The notes beneath the pieces were generated by a model. The model did not search any database and had not been told where the DNA came from. It worked only from the letters and a program-made list of their open reading frames with translations. From Ignavibacteria bacterium (lineage in GTDB: Bacteria; Bacteroidota; Ignavibacteria; Ch128b), in contig JABLYA010000001.1 in NCBI GenBank assembly GCA_013177855.1, positions 248,001-312,000 of the forward strand: a stretch of 64,000 bases of DNA, written 5' to 3'. Below, piece by piece: positions 56,303 through 64,000 of the stretch (positions are counted from its first letter, which is position 1; each line of letters opens with the position of its first letter). Both the position numbers and the translations under genes were made by a program.

Positions 56303-56740
56303 TTATTTAATTTCAATTAATTTCTTATTAGCTGGAGTTGGTTCTTTCTTCGCAGCTTCAATCATTAACATACCATTCTCGAATTTAGCCTTGACCTTAT
56401 CAGGATCTACCTCAGCAGGTAAGGCGAAGCTGCGGCAGAAGGAACCATAAGTTCTTTCAATTCTGTAATAGTTCTTTTTCTCGTCTTTAACTTCAGATTT
56501 TTTCTCGCCCTCAATTGTGAGGACATTGTCCTGCAAAGTAACTTTTACATCTTTTTTATCAACACCTGGCAACTCAGCAGTTACATAAACATTGTTCTCA
56601 TCCTCCGAGATATCTACTCTCGGATAGAATGTTGAGGTGAAATCCCAATTGAATGCTGTTGGTAAATCATCAAACAAACTTCTCATTCTTTCGCTCAAGG
56701 TTTCAAGTTCTTTGAATGGATTGAATTTTACTAATGTCAT
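56303..56740 (-). CDS. Small heat shock protein, Hsp20/alpha-crystallin family (longer copy)
   Basis: About 145 residues from ATG 56740, nine bases after the AGGAGG ribosome binding site; an ATG at 56746 is too close to it. The N-terminal arm VKFNPFKELETLSERMRSLF is followed by the alpha-crystallin domain with YPRVDISEDENNVYVTAELP, GSFCRSFALPAEVD and AKFENGMLMIEAAKKE. It prevents aggregation of unfolded proteins under heat. It precedes dnaK but is separated by a terminator. Confidence 0.9.
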   Translation of the reverse strand: MTLVKFNPFKELETLSERMRSLFDDLPTAFNWDFTSTFYPRVDISEDENNVYVTAELPGVDKKDVKVTLQDNVLTIEGEKKSEVKDEKKNYYRIERTYGSFCRSFALPAEVDPDKVKAKFENGMLMIEAAKKEPTPANKKLIEIK

Positions 56741-56997
56741 ATTCATTCACCTCCTTTCTTTTTTGTTTTTTATTTATTTCGCTTAAGTAATCTCAATCAC
56801 TGTGCCAGATAAATTCCTGTATTTTTTTTCAAAAAATTGATGTTTTTTAGTATTATCCTTTTGACAATTTGGCACTATTTTGCAAAGCTCATGACAAAAA
56901 TTCTATTTCTTGACAAACTGATGACAGCTAAAATTATTAAAAATTCAAAAATTGAAAATACCTTGTTAATAAACGAAGCCTTTTATAATATTGAAGT

Positions 56998-57768
56998 ATG
57001 AGATTTAATATTGATTTAATGAAATCCCAGCTCACTTCAAACCTTACTAACCTGGAAATCGAATATTTTGAAGAAATTGATTCCACTAATACTTACTTAC
57101 TTAAAAGAAAAAATTTCTCCAATAAAATTCTAGTTATCGCTGATTATCAAACTGCAGGAAGGGGTAGGTTTAATCGTAAGTGGTTATCTGATCCATCGAA
57201 AAATTTAATGTTTTCGATTGGATTAAAAAATGTAGATCATTCAGACTTACAAAAATTTAGCTTTTTTACTCCCCTCTCAATACAGGAAGCTGTTGAAGAT
57301 TTTATGAATTTTAAGTTGAAAATTAAATGGCCAAATGACCTAATATTTGAAAACAAAAAAGTTTGCGGAATTTTAATAGAGTCACAGATTGAAAATAACG
57401 AAAAAGCAAAAGTTGTAGTTGGAATTGGAATTAATGTAAATCAGACAGAATTCACACCAGAACTGGAAGATAAAGCGAGTTCCCTGAAAATTATTAAAGG
57501 CGAAGAAATTAATCGTGAAATTTTATTAGCCAGAATATTGACAAAATTTTTCTATTACCTTGAGAATTTAAAAAATAATTTTGATGAAGTTTATCAAAGC
57601 TACAGAGAAAAATGTGTTGGAATAGGTCAGAATATTACTGTTCTCTTTGATCGAGAAATTTACTCAGGTATATTGCTCGACATAAATAGAAATGGCGAAC
57701 TTGAACTATTAGTTGAAGACAAAAAATTTTCATTTAAATCCGGTGAAATAACTTTACTTAAGGAGTGA
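56998..57768 (+). CDS. birA: Biotin--[acetyl-CoA-carboxylase] ligase
   Basis: 256 residues. The catalytic domain has ADYQTAGRGRFNRKWLSD (biotinyl-AMP loop) and KWPNDLIFENKKVCGILIE, with a small C-terminal SH3-like part. No N-terminal DNA-binding domain, so this form only ligates biotin and is not a repressor. The stop overlaps the GTG preceding coaX by four bases (GTGA). Confidence 0.92.
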   Translation: MRFNIDLMKSQLTSNLTNLEIEYFEEIDSTNTYLLKRKNFSNKILVIADYQTAGRGRFNRKWLSDPSKNLMFSIGLKNVDHSDLQKFSFFTPLSIQEAVEDFMNFKLKIKWPNDLIFENKKVCGILIESQIENNEKAKVVVGIGINVNQTEFTPELEDKASSLKIIKGEEINREILLARILTKFFYYLENLKNNFDEVYQSYREKCVGIGQNITVLFDREIYSGILLDINRNGELELLVEDKKFSFKSGEITLLKE

Positions 57769-57770
57769 AT

Positions 57771-58544
57771 ATGCTTTTAGCAATTGATACAGGAAATACT
57801 CATACAACTTTTGGAATATATCAAGATGATCAATTAAAGTTTACTTTTAGATTGTCAACCAAAGCTGTGCATGATAAAGAAGTATTTTCAGATTTTTTAA
57901 AGTGCACTTTGCAATCGCTCAATGTTTCATTGCTGGATATTACTGATTGCGGCATTTCTTCCGTTGTTCCATCAGTTGATAAAAATTTAGAATTAGTTGT
58001 TCAAAATTTATTTAAGATCGAACCTTTCTTTATCACACCTTCAATTCAACTCCCCTTCAATTTACTGGTCGATAATCCCACTGAAGTTGGTTCAGATAGA
58101 ATTTGTAATGTTGCTGGTGGTTTTACGAAATACGGAGGTCCACTCGCAATAGTAAGCTTTGGTACAGCAACTGTGTATGATATTGTATCAAAGAATGGTG
58201 ATTTTTTAGGTGGAATTATTGCACCAGGAATTCAAACTTCAGCAAGAGCTTTATATCAAGCTGCTGAGAAACTTCCAGAAGTAGAATTAATTTTCCCCGA
58301 AAAAGTAATTGGTACCAATACTATAACAAATATGCAGTCAGGCATTATGTTCGGCGCACTTGATGCTTTTGAGGGAATGATTAATCGGATAAAGGAAGAA
58401 TTGAATTCAGATGTTAAGATTGTTATAACTGGAGGTTTCTCAAAATTGATTTATGGGAAAACAAAATTAAAAGTAAATCTCGAATTTGATTTGGTTCTTG
58501 AAGGTATCAAAATCTTAATTGAAAGACAGAAAAAAAATGACTAA
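57771..58544 (+). CDS. coaX: Type III pantothenate kinase
   Basis: 257 residues from ATG 57771, five bases after AAGGAG; a GTG two codons earlier is less likely. The N-terminus LLAIDTGNTHTTFGIYQDD is the phosphate-binding motif of the ASKHA-like fold; GSDRICNVAGG and SFGTATVYDIV complete it. It phosphorylates pantothenate in coenzyme A synthesis without inhibition by CoA. birA and coaX are commonly neighbours. Confidence 0.92.
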   Translation: MLLAIDTGNTHTTFGIYQDDQLKFTFRLSTKAVHDKEVFSDFLKCTLQSLNVSLLDITDCGISSVVPSVDKNLELVVQNLFKIEPFFITPSIQLPFNLLVDNPTEVGSDRICNVAGGFTKYGGPLAIVSFGTATVYDIVSKNGDFLGGIIAPGIQTSARALYQAAEKLPEVELIFPEKVIGTNTITNMQSGIMFGALDAFEGMINRIKEELNSDVKIVITGGFSKLIYGKTKLKVNLEFDLVLEGIKILIERQKKND

Positions 58545-59706
58545 ATATCGAGATGTTTATTTAGATTACGCTGCTACTACGCCGCTCCATCCTGAAGTTC
58601 TTGATGCTATGCTTCCATACCTCAAAGATAAATTTGGCAACCCATCATCGATACATAAATTTGGACAGGAAACTCGTGCAGCAATTGAAATTGCACGAGA
58701 TGATCTTGCAAAACTACTCAATGCCAAACAAAGCGAAATATATTTCACAAGCGGCGGAACAGAAGCAATTAATTTTGCTTTAATTGGAACTGCAAAAGCA
58801 TTAAAAAAAGATTATGGAAAAGATGAAATAATCACATCACTAATTGAACATCACGCTGTATTAGAAACCTGCAAATTCCTCGAAACTGAAGGATTTAAGG
58901 TTACTTACTTAAAACCTGATAAAATGGGAAGAATTAACCACAAACAAATTGAACAATCAATTACTGATAAAACAGGATTGGTCTCATTAATTCATATAAA
59001 CAATGAAATTGGTTCAATAAATGATATCTATTCAATTTCTGAGATAACTAGCAAGAATAAAATTATTTTTCATATCGATGCAGTCCAGAGTTTTGGAAAA
59101 TTCAAATTTGATTTAGCGAAATTAAAAGTTGACTTATTATCAGCTTCAGCTCATAAAATAAACGGACCAAAAGGAGCAGGCTTCTTATATATTAGAACTG
59201 GAACCCCTATCTCACCAATCATTTTTGGGGGTGCGCAGGAGAGAAATCGGAGAGGTGGAACTGAAAATGTAGCAGGTATTATTGGCTTAGCCACCGCAGC
59301 CAAAATTTCACATTCAAAATTAGAAGAGAATCACTCTATAGTTCTTCAAATAAAAAATTATATGATTGAAAAGCTTCGTGAATTTAATGATAAAATTCTC
59401 TTTAATTCCCCACTAGAAAACTGCACACCGTATATCCTAAACATTTCTTTTAATCCAGATTACTATAATATCGATGAGAATACATTAATTATGAATTTTG
59501 CCATTAGAGGAGTTGCTGTTTCAAGCGGCTCAGCATGTACAAGCGGTGTATTGGAACCATCACATGTTTTAATTGGACTTGGATATGACAAAAGTAGAGC
59601 CTCTAGTGCTGTTAGATTCTCGTTCAGTCCTCAAACAACTATCGAAGAAATTGATTATACTATTCTTGTTATGAAAGAAATTATTGAACTTCTCAAAAAG
59701 AGTTAA
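58537..59706 (+). CDS. Cysteine desulfurase (NifS/IscS type)
   Basis: About 389 residues from ATG 58537, which overlaps the coaX stop as ATGA; an upstream TTG start is unlikely. LDYAATTPLHPEVLDAMLPY opens the fold, SAHKINGPKGAGFLY holds the PLP-binding Lys (about residue 207), and SSGSACTSGVLEPSHV has the active Cys (about 333). It releases sulfur from cysteine for Fe-S clusters and for thiolation by enzymes such as MnmA. No iscU follows. Confidence 0.92.
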   Translation: MTKYRDVYLDYAATTPLHPEVLDAMLPYLKDKFGNPSSIHKFGQETRAAIEIARDDLAKLLNAKQSEIYFTSGGTEAINFALIGTAKALKKDYGKDEIITSLIEHHAVLETCKFLETEGFKVTYLKPDKMGRINHKQIEQSITDKTGLVSLIHINNEIGSINDIYSISEITSKNKIIFHIDAVQSFGKFKFDLAKLKVDLLSASAHKINGPKGAGFLYIRTGTPISPIIFGGAQERNRRGGTENVAGIIGLATAAKISHSKLEENHSIVLQIKNYMIEKLREFNDKILFNSPLENCTPYILNISFNPDYYNIDENTLIMNFAIRGVAVSSGSACTSGVLEPSHVLIGLGYDKSRASSAVRFSFSPQTTIEEIDYTILVMKEIIELLKKS

Positions 59707-59710
59707 TAAA

Positions 59711-61276
59711 ATGAATGAAGCTATTTCAAAATTTGATAAAATAAGAAGTTTATTAGGATTTATTACTGGTCCTGTTTTATTCATAATTATTCTGATTTTG
59801 CCGACTCCACAGAACTTTATTGATTACCTTCAATCAAACTTTTCAAGTTTATCAGCTTCAGAAATTTCACAGCTTTCATACAGTATGAAAATTGTACTGG
59901 CTTTGCTACTGATGATGGTGATTTTATGGATAACAGAGGCAATTCCAATCCCAGCAACTGCAATTCTGCCAGCAGTCATTCTTCCATTATTCAAAGTTAG
60001 TGGAGTTGCTGGAAAGGAAATCTATTTTTTTAATGGGAAGAATGTGCTTGCTAATTATGCTAATCCAATAATTTATCTTTTTCTAAGTGGATTTTTGATT
60101 GCAAGGGCTATGCAAAAATGGAATCTGGATAAGCGTTTAACTTATTCAATATTAAGCGTTAAAGATCTTGCTAATAAACCGAAGTCAATAGTTTTGGCGA
60201 TGATATTTATTTCAGCTTTACTCTCAATGTGGATTTCAAATACTGCAACGACAGCAATGTTGCTTCCACTCGTCATTGGAATTGTTAGAATTACAAAAAC
60301 AACTAACAACAATTTTGCAAAAGCCCTGTCTTTATCTATTGCTTATGGTGCATCAATTGGAGGAGTTGCAACCTTGATCGGAACACCTCCAAATGGAATT
60401 TGCGTTTCGATTTTACGCACATCTGGTATGGGAGAGATTAACTTTCTTGAGTGGATGAAATTAGGTCTTCCCATAACTTTTATTAGTATTCCAATAGTTT
60501 GGATTTTGCTCATAAATGTTTTTTCAATCAATCAAGTTGAAATTCAAAATGGTAAAGATTTTATATATGGCTTAAAAGAAAATTTAGGTTCTATTTCTAA
60601 GGGTGAGAAATTAACCCTATTAAGTTTTATTATTCTATTAATCTTATGGATAAGTAATCCATTCTGGGAACATCTGCTTCCTGAGAAAATTCTAAATCAA
60701 CTCACTTATTTCGATGAAAACATAATTGCTCTATCAGTTGCAATCTTAATGTTCTTTATCCCTGTTGATTGGAAGAACCGAAAATTTGTTCTCGATTGGG
60801 AAGACTCAAAATTTATTGATTGGGGGACTTTATTACTTTTTGGCGGTGGTATTGCTTTATCAGATGCAATGTTTAAGACTGGACTCGCTGGCTGGATTGC
60901 AAAAAGTTCAATTAACCTGATCGGTAATGCAAATATTTTATTAGTTTTAGTTATAGTGATTATCCTGATGGAATTACTAACAGAAGTAACTTCGAATACA
61001 GCTGTGACTTCGATGATGATACCAATTCTCCTTTCAATTTCTAATGGGTTAAATATAGATGGTAAATTACTCGCACTTGCAGCAACATTTGCAGCTTCAA
61101 TGGCTTTTATGCTGCCAGTTGCAACACCACCCAATGCAATAGTTTATAGTACGGGGCAATTAAAAATTACTGACATGCTCAAGGCTGGAATTTTTCTCGA
61201 TTTATGTACATGGCTGATAATAATTCTAGTTCTTTACATATTCGGGCATTTAATTTTTAGAATGGTTAACTTTTAA
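59711..61276 (+). CDS. DASS/SLC13-family sodium-coupled anion transporter
   Basis: About 521 residues from ATG 59711 (an in-frame TTG at 59684 lies within the previous gene). It has roughly 11-12 hydrophobic helices, with two SNT motifs (SNTATTAMLLPLVIGI near 180 and SNTAVTSMMIPILLSI near 430) that mark the sodium/substrate sites of divalent anion:Na+ symporters. Substrate (dicarboxylate, sulfate or phosphate) cannot be fixed. It follows the cysteine desulfurase after four bases. Confidence 0.88.
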   Translation: MNEAISKFDKIRSLLGFITGPVLFIIILILPTPQNFIDYLQSNFSSLSASEISQLSYSMKIVLALLLMMVILWITEAIPIPATAILPAVILPLFKVSGVAGKEIYFFNGKNVLANYANPIIYLFLSGFLIARAMQKWNLDKRLTYSILSVKDLANKPKSIVLAMIFISALLSMWISNTATTAMLLPLVIGIVRITKTTNNNFAKALSLSIAYGASIGGVATLIGTPPNGICVSILRTSGMGEINFLEWMKLGLPITFISIPIVWILLINVFSINQVEIQNGKDFIYGLKENLGSISKGEKLTLLSFIILLILWISNPFWEHLLPEKILNQLTYFDENIIALSVAILMFFIPVDWKNRKFVLDWEDSKFIDWGTLLLFGGGIALSDAMFKTGLAGWIAKSSINLIGNANILLVLVIVIILMELLTEVTSNTAVTSMMIPILLSISNGLNIDGKLLALAATFAASMAFMLPVATPPNAIVYSTGQLKITDMLKAGIFLDLCTWLIIILVLYIFGHLIFRMVNF

Positions 61277-61341
61277 TTAGCTTTATGTAATCGAAACATT
61301 CTTGCATTTAAGTCGTCAAAGAAAAAAATCTGGAGAATAAA

Positions 61342-61791
61342 ATGAATAAAAAGCTTTATAGATCTCGACAAAATAAAATAATTGGTGGTGTGTGTGGAGG
61401 AATTGGAAAATATTTCGATATTGATCCAGTTCTGATCCGTCTTTTATTTGTTTTAATAACTCTCTTAAATGGTGCTGGACTAATATTATATATAATTCTT
61501 TTGATTATATTACCTCTAGAGCCCTTTAATCCCGATGAAATTGAAATAAAAGATTTTACAGAAATTCCTGACGAAAAACTCGTTAATACGGCATCTGACT
61601 TCACTGATCGGAAGGAAAAAACTAAGAAGATTTTTGGAATAATTTTACTAATAATTGGAACTCTTCTTTTTCTGGAAAATTTCATAGACATACTTGATTT
61701 TGAGATTTTTGCTCCTCTAATAATGATATTGATAGGTTTATATCTCATTTATGACAGCATAAAAAAACAGGGAATAAAAAATGAAAACTAA
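61342..61791 (+). CDS. PspC domain membrane protein
   Basis: 149 residues. LYRSRQNKIIGGVCGGIGKY and FDIDPVLIRLLFVLI are the PspC signature. A second hydrophobic region (about 95-142, with FGIILLIIGTLLFLENFI) resembles a LiaF-like transmembrane unit. PspC proteins sense or relay envelope stress. The stop overlaps the next gene by 11 bases, so the two likely work together. Confidence 0.87.
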   Translation: MNKKLYRSRQNKIIGGVCGGIGKYFDIDPVLIRLLFVLITLLNGAGLILYIILLIILPLEPFNPDEIEIKDFTEIPDEKLVNTASDFTDRKEKTKKIFGIILLIIGTLLFLENFIDILDFEIFAPLIMILIGLYLIYDSIKKQGIKNEN

Positions 61792-62692
61792 TCATTTCTT
61801 TTGGGGAATATTTTTAACAGTTCTTGGTTTACTCTTTTTAATTGATAATTTTTTTGCAGTAAACGTGGAACTGGATTTTATTCTAAAACTCTGGCCAGTA
61901 ATTTTAATTTTGATTGGTTTGCGATTGATACTCAAAAATAAAATCGCATTAAATCTCTTAGTATTTGTTACTGCTGTTCTGTTATCTTTTATTGTTTATG
62001 CTTTTATTTTTAATCCATTCCATTGTGGGAATGTTCGTCTTTATCGAGATATGAAGAAAGAGAAATCAGAAACGATAAGTCATTTTTACTCTCCACAAAT
62101 AAAGAATGCAAAACTGAATGTTGAGTTTAATTACGGAATGATGAAGATTAATTCATCCACTAAAAATTTAATTGATGGTGAAGTTCAATACAAAACTGGT
62201 GAATACAAATTTGATGGAGATCTCTCCGACACCTCAGCATTTTTTTTTCTTAATTCAGAAGTTTCAAAAAAAGGATTTGATATTATTCTACCTTCGAAGA
62301 AAAATCAAAATCAGTTAGATTTAAGACTTCATCAAAACCCCGAATGGGATATTAAAATTCTTACAAACATATCTGATTTCAATCTTGACTTCACTGAAAT
62401 CAAAGCAAAGGATATAAAAATTGAGAGTAACTTTTCGTCAGGCAAAATAAAATTAGGTCAACCAGCAGGTCAGTCAACCATTTACGTTGATGTTAATTTT
62501 TCAAGTATTGATATAGATTTACCAGATAATGCTGCAATTGAAATTATTACGGACAAAAATTTCTCGAGTGTAGATATAAATGGTTTAGAAAAGATTGAAA
62601 AAAATATTTATCGTTCAAGGAATTTTGATAAGTCAAAAGATCATTTTGTGATTGAGCTTTCAAGTAATTTTTCATCAGTAACTTTTCATTAA
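61781..62692 (+). CDS. LiaF-like membrane protein with beta-rich C-terminal domain
   Basis: 303 residues. Three or four helices at the N-terminus (WGIFLTVLGLLFLIDNFF and LILIGLRLILKNK) are followed by a soluble beta-helix-like part (about 95-303) with repeated NFSS-type turns (SNFSSGKIKLGQ, VNFSSIDIDLP, KNFSSVDINGL). This form resembles LiaF/DUF4097-type stress proteins paired with PspC. Function is inferred from the fold and neighbour only. Confidence 0.75.
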   Translation: MKTNHFFWGIFLTVLGLLFLIDNFFAVNVELDFILKLWPVILILIGLRLILKNKIALNLLVFVTAVLLSFIVYAFIFNPFHCGNVRLYRDMKKEKSETISHFYSPQIKNAKLNVEFNYGMMKINSSTKNLIDGEVQYKTGEYKFDGDLSDTSAFFFLNSEVSKKGFDIILPSKKNQNQLDLRLHQNPEWDIKILTNISDFNLDFTEIKAKDIKIESNFSSGKIKLGQPAGQSTIYVDVNFSSIDIDLPDNAAIEIITDKNFSSVDINGLEKIEKNIYRSRNFDKSKDHFVIELSSNFSSVTFH

Positions 62693-62902
62693 CTTATTTT
62701 ATCTAAAATTCAAATCTTTTTTACCTACCTTCAAAATCATTTCTCAGATATTCAATCGCTGTTTATATTGCATTAAAAGATTATTTAATTAATTGTTAAT
62801 GTCTGTGCTTATAGGTATCGAATTTCTAATTTTTATGTTATCCAGAATAAACTGAATTTTTAAAACCAAAAAAAATCAAATTCAAATCTTAGAGGCAGAA
62901 AA

Positions 62903-64000
62903 ATGAGAAAAATTTTATTGGCAATGCTTTTAATCATAGTTCTTTTTAAGTCAACAATTGCTCAACATATTTATCCTAAAAGGGAATTTCGTGGTGCATG
63001 GGTTGCAACTGTTGCGAATATAGATTGGCCTGGAAATCGTAATGCAACATCAGGGCAGAAAATTTCCGAGCTTGTGCAAATCTTTGACAAATTAAAAGAA
63101 GCAAACATGAATGCTGTTTTCTTTCAAGTAAGGACTGAATGTGATGCATTGTATAAATCTAATTTTGAGCCGTGGTCATATTGGTTAACAAATGAACAAG
63201 GTAAAGAACCAGAGCCTTATTTTGATCCGCTTGAGTTTGCAATTTCAGAAGCGCACTCACGGGGGATGGAATTGCATGCCTGGTTCAATCCTTATCGAGC
63301 TGTGAAAGATACTGGTGATTATCAAATTTTTTATAAACATATTTCACAAACTAATCCTGATTGGATTTTATCGTTTGGTAATTACAAAATGCTTGATCCC
63401 GGAAATCCTGAAGTTCAAAACTATATTTTAAATGTCATAGCAGATGTCCTGACCAGATATGATGTCGATGGAATTCACTTTGACGATTATTTTTATCCTT
63501 ATTCTCCAAAAGTCTCAAAAGAAGATTCAATCACATTTTCGAAATTCAATCGTGGTTTCACAAATATTGATGACTGGCGACGAGATAACATTAATTCATT
63601 AATGAAAAGAATATATGAATTAATTAAATCTTACAAACCGTATGTAAAATTTGGTATCAGTCCTTTTGGAATAGTTGAAAATAAATATGCTGGAACAGAT
63701 GGGTTTAATTCATATTCAATTATTTACTGCGATCCGTTAAGCTGGATTAGAGGGAAATATATCGATTACATAATTCCTCAACTCTATTGGGAGATGGATC
63801 ATCCAAAGGCACCTTACCGTAAGCTTTTGCCCTGGTGGGCTTCTGTTGTTGAAGATAGGCATTTATATATTGGACATTTTTCAAGTCGATTTCAAGCTAA
63901 AAATTACCTTGAAAAAGGTTTTGAAATTGGTGAACAAATTAAAATGAATAGAGACAATAAGAATGTGCTTGGTTCGGTATTTTTTAGTGCGAAATCAATC
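62903..64000 (+). CDS. Secreted glycoside hydrolase-like protein (GHL10/YngK family), N-terminal part
   Basis: 366 codons to the edge, no stop. A signal peptide (about 1-21, ending STIAQ) precedes REFRGAWVATVANIDWPGN, the family opening. NAVFFQVRTECDALY, ELHAWFNPYRAV, VDGIHFDDYFYPY and YIIPQLYWEMD lie on a TIM-barrel scaffold with acidic residues at the strand ends. These proteins are thought to act on wall or surface polysaccharide; the substrate is not known. The C-terminal part is outside the window. The ATG at 62903 follows AGAGGCAG. Confidence 0.87.
   Translation, partial: MRKILLAMLLIIVLFKSTIAQHIYPKREFRGAWVATVANIDWPGNRNATSGQKISELVQIFDKLKEANMNAVFFQVRTECDALYKSNFEPWSYWLTNEQGKEPEPYFDPLEFAISEAHSRGMELHAWFNPYRAVKDTGDYQIFYKHISQTNPDWILSFGNYKMLDPGNPEVQNYILNVIADVLTRYDVDGIHFDDYFYPYSPKVSKEDSITFSKFNRGFTNIDDWRRDNINSLMKRIYELIKSYKPYVKFGISPFGIVENKYAGTDGFNSYSIIYCDPLSWIRGKYIDYIIPQLYWEMDHPKAPYRKLLPWWASVVEDRHLYIGHFSSRFQAKNYLEKGFEIGEQIKMNRDNKNVLGSVFFSAKSI

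Noticed and set aside
56874-56888. A sigma-54-like TGGCAC...TTGCA element upstream of birA
   Set aside because: The GG to GC distance is nine bases where the -24/-12 consensus needs ten, it lies over 100 bases from the birA start, and birA is not a usual sigma-54 target.

Overview
The window looks like part of a chromosome from an AT-rich, Gram-negative, probably free-living member of the Bacteroidota/Chlorobiota group, and Ignavibacteria is my best guess. The grounds are gene content and order (xerC-hpf-hprK-M23 peptidase, DUF2795, DUF3108, DUF2279, PspC/LiaF-like pair, HPr kinase with no PTS genes), outer-membrane and lipoprotein genes, and the low-GC codon choice. This is inference; no marker gene was compared with a database.

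Positions 1-26752 are almost one continuous block of minus-strand housekeeping genes after a plus-strand diacylglycerol-kinase tail. The block holds a ClC channel, a beta-hydroxybutyryl-CoA dehydrogenase/thiolase pair, a frameshifted holB (DNA polymerase III delta prime), envelope and recombination genes (M23 peptidase, hprK, hpf, xerC, topA, ybeY), a gamma carbonic anhydrase, an S41 protease, a Wzi-like barrel, a glycosyltransferase, a DUF2279 gene swollen by palindromic repeats, lysS, dacB, rluB, scpB, scpA, trpS, an HNH nuclease gene and mnmA. Many neighbours overlap by 1-30 bases, so translational coupling is likely.

Positions 27310-31220 carry plus-strand glgC, uvrC and an L,D-transpeptidase. 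They are followed on the minus strand by tRNA-Ala(CGC) and the small SRP RNA, only three bases apart.

Positions 31649-50606 are the accessory part. Here lie the C-terminal half of a DUF2851 protein, two tandem REP-associated tyrosine transposases (RAYTs) that carry REP-like palindromes inside their own reading frames, and a two-gene restriction-modification-like unit (PLD-nuclease/SNF2-type helicase plus Eco57I-type adenine methylase). Next come a CzcCBA heavy-metal efflux operon with a broken downstream permease gene, decayed IS256-type elements on both sides of that operon in the same orientation, and a lipoprotein beta-propeller gene.

Positions 50607-64000 return to core genes. A small gene of unknown function is preceded by 11-bp repeats. 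groES-groEL has a perfect CIRCE operator. An Hsp20-dnaK-Hsp20 cluster faces it on the minus strand. Then come birA, coaX, a cysteine desulfurase, a DASS transporter, a PspC/LiaF-like envelope-stress pair, and the start of a glycoside-hydrolase-like secreted protein that runs off the window.

The most unusual signals are: (i) holB interrupted by an A10 tract ending in the A-AAA-AAG heptamer known from dnaX; (ii) REP-like palindromes kept in frame inside a DUF2279 gene and inside the RAYT genes, with compensatory stem changes; (iii) the split helicase/methylase defence-like locus next to the RAYTs; and (iv) the HNH gene, whose conserved N-terminus has no normal start codon and lies in frame just after the stop of the upstream gene.
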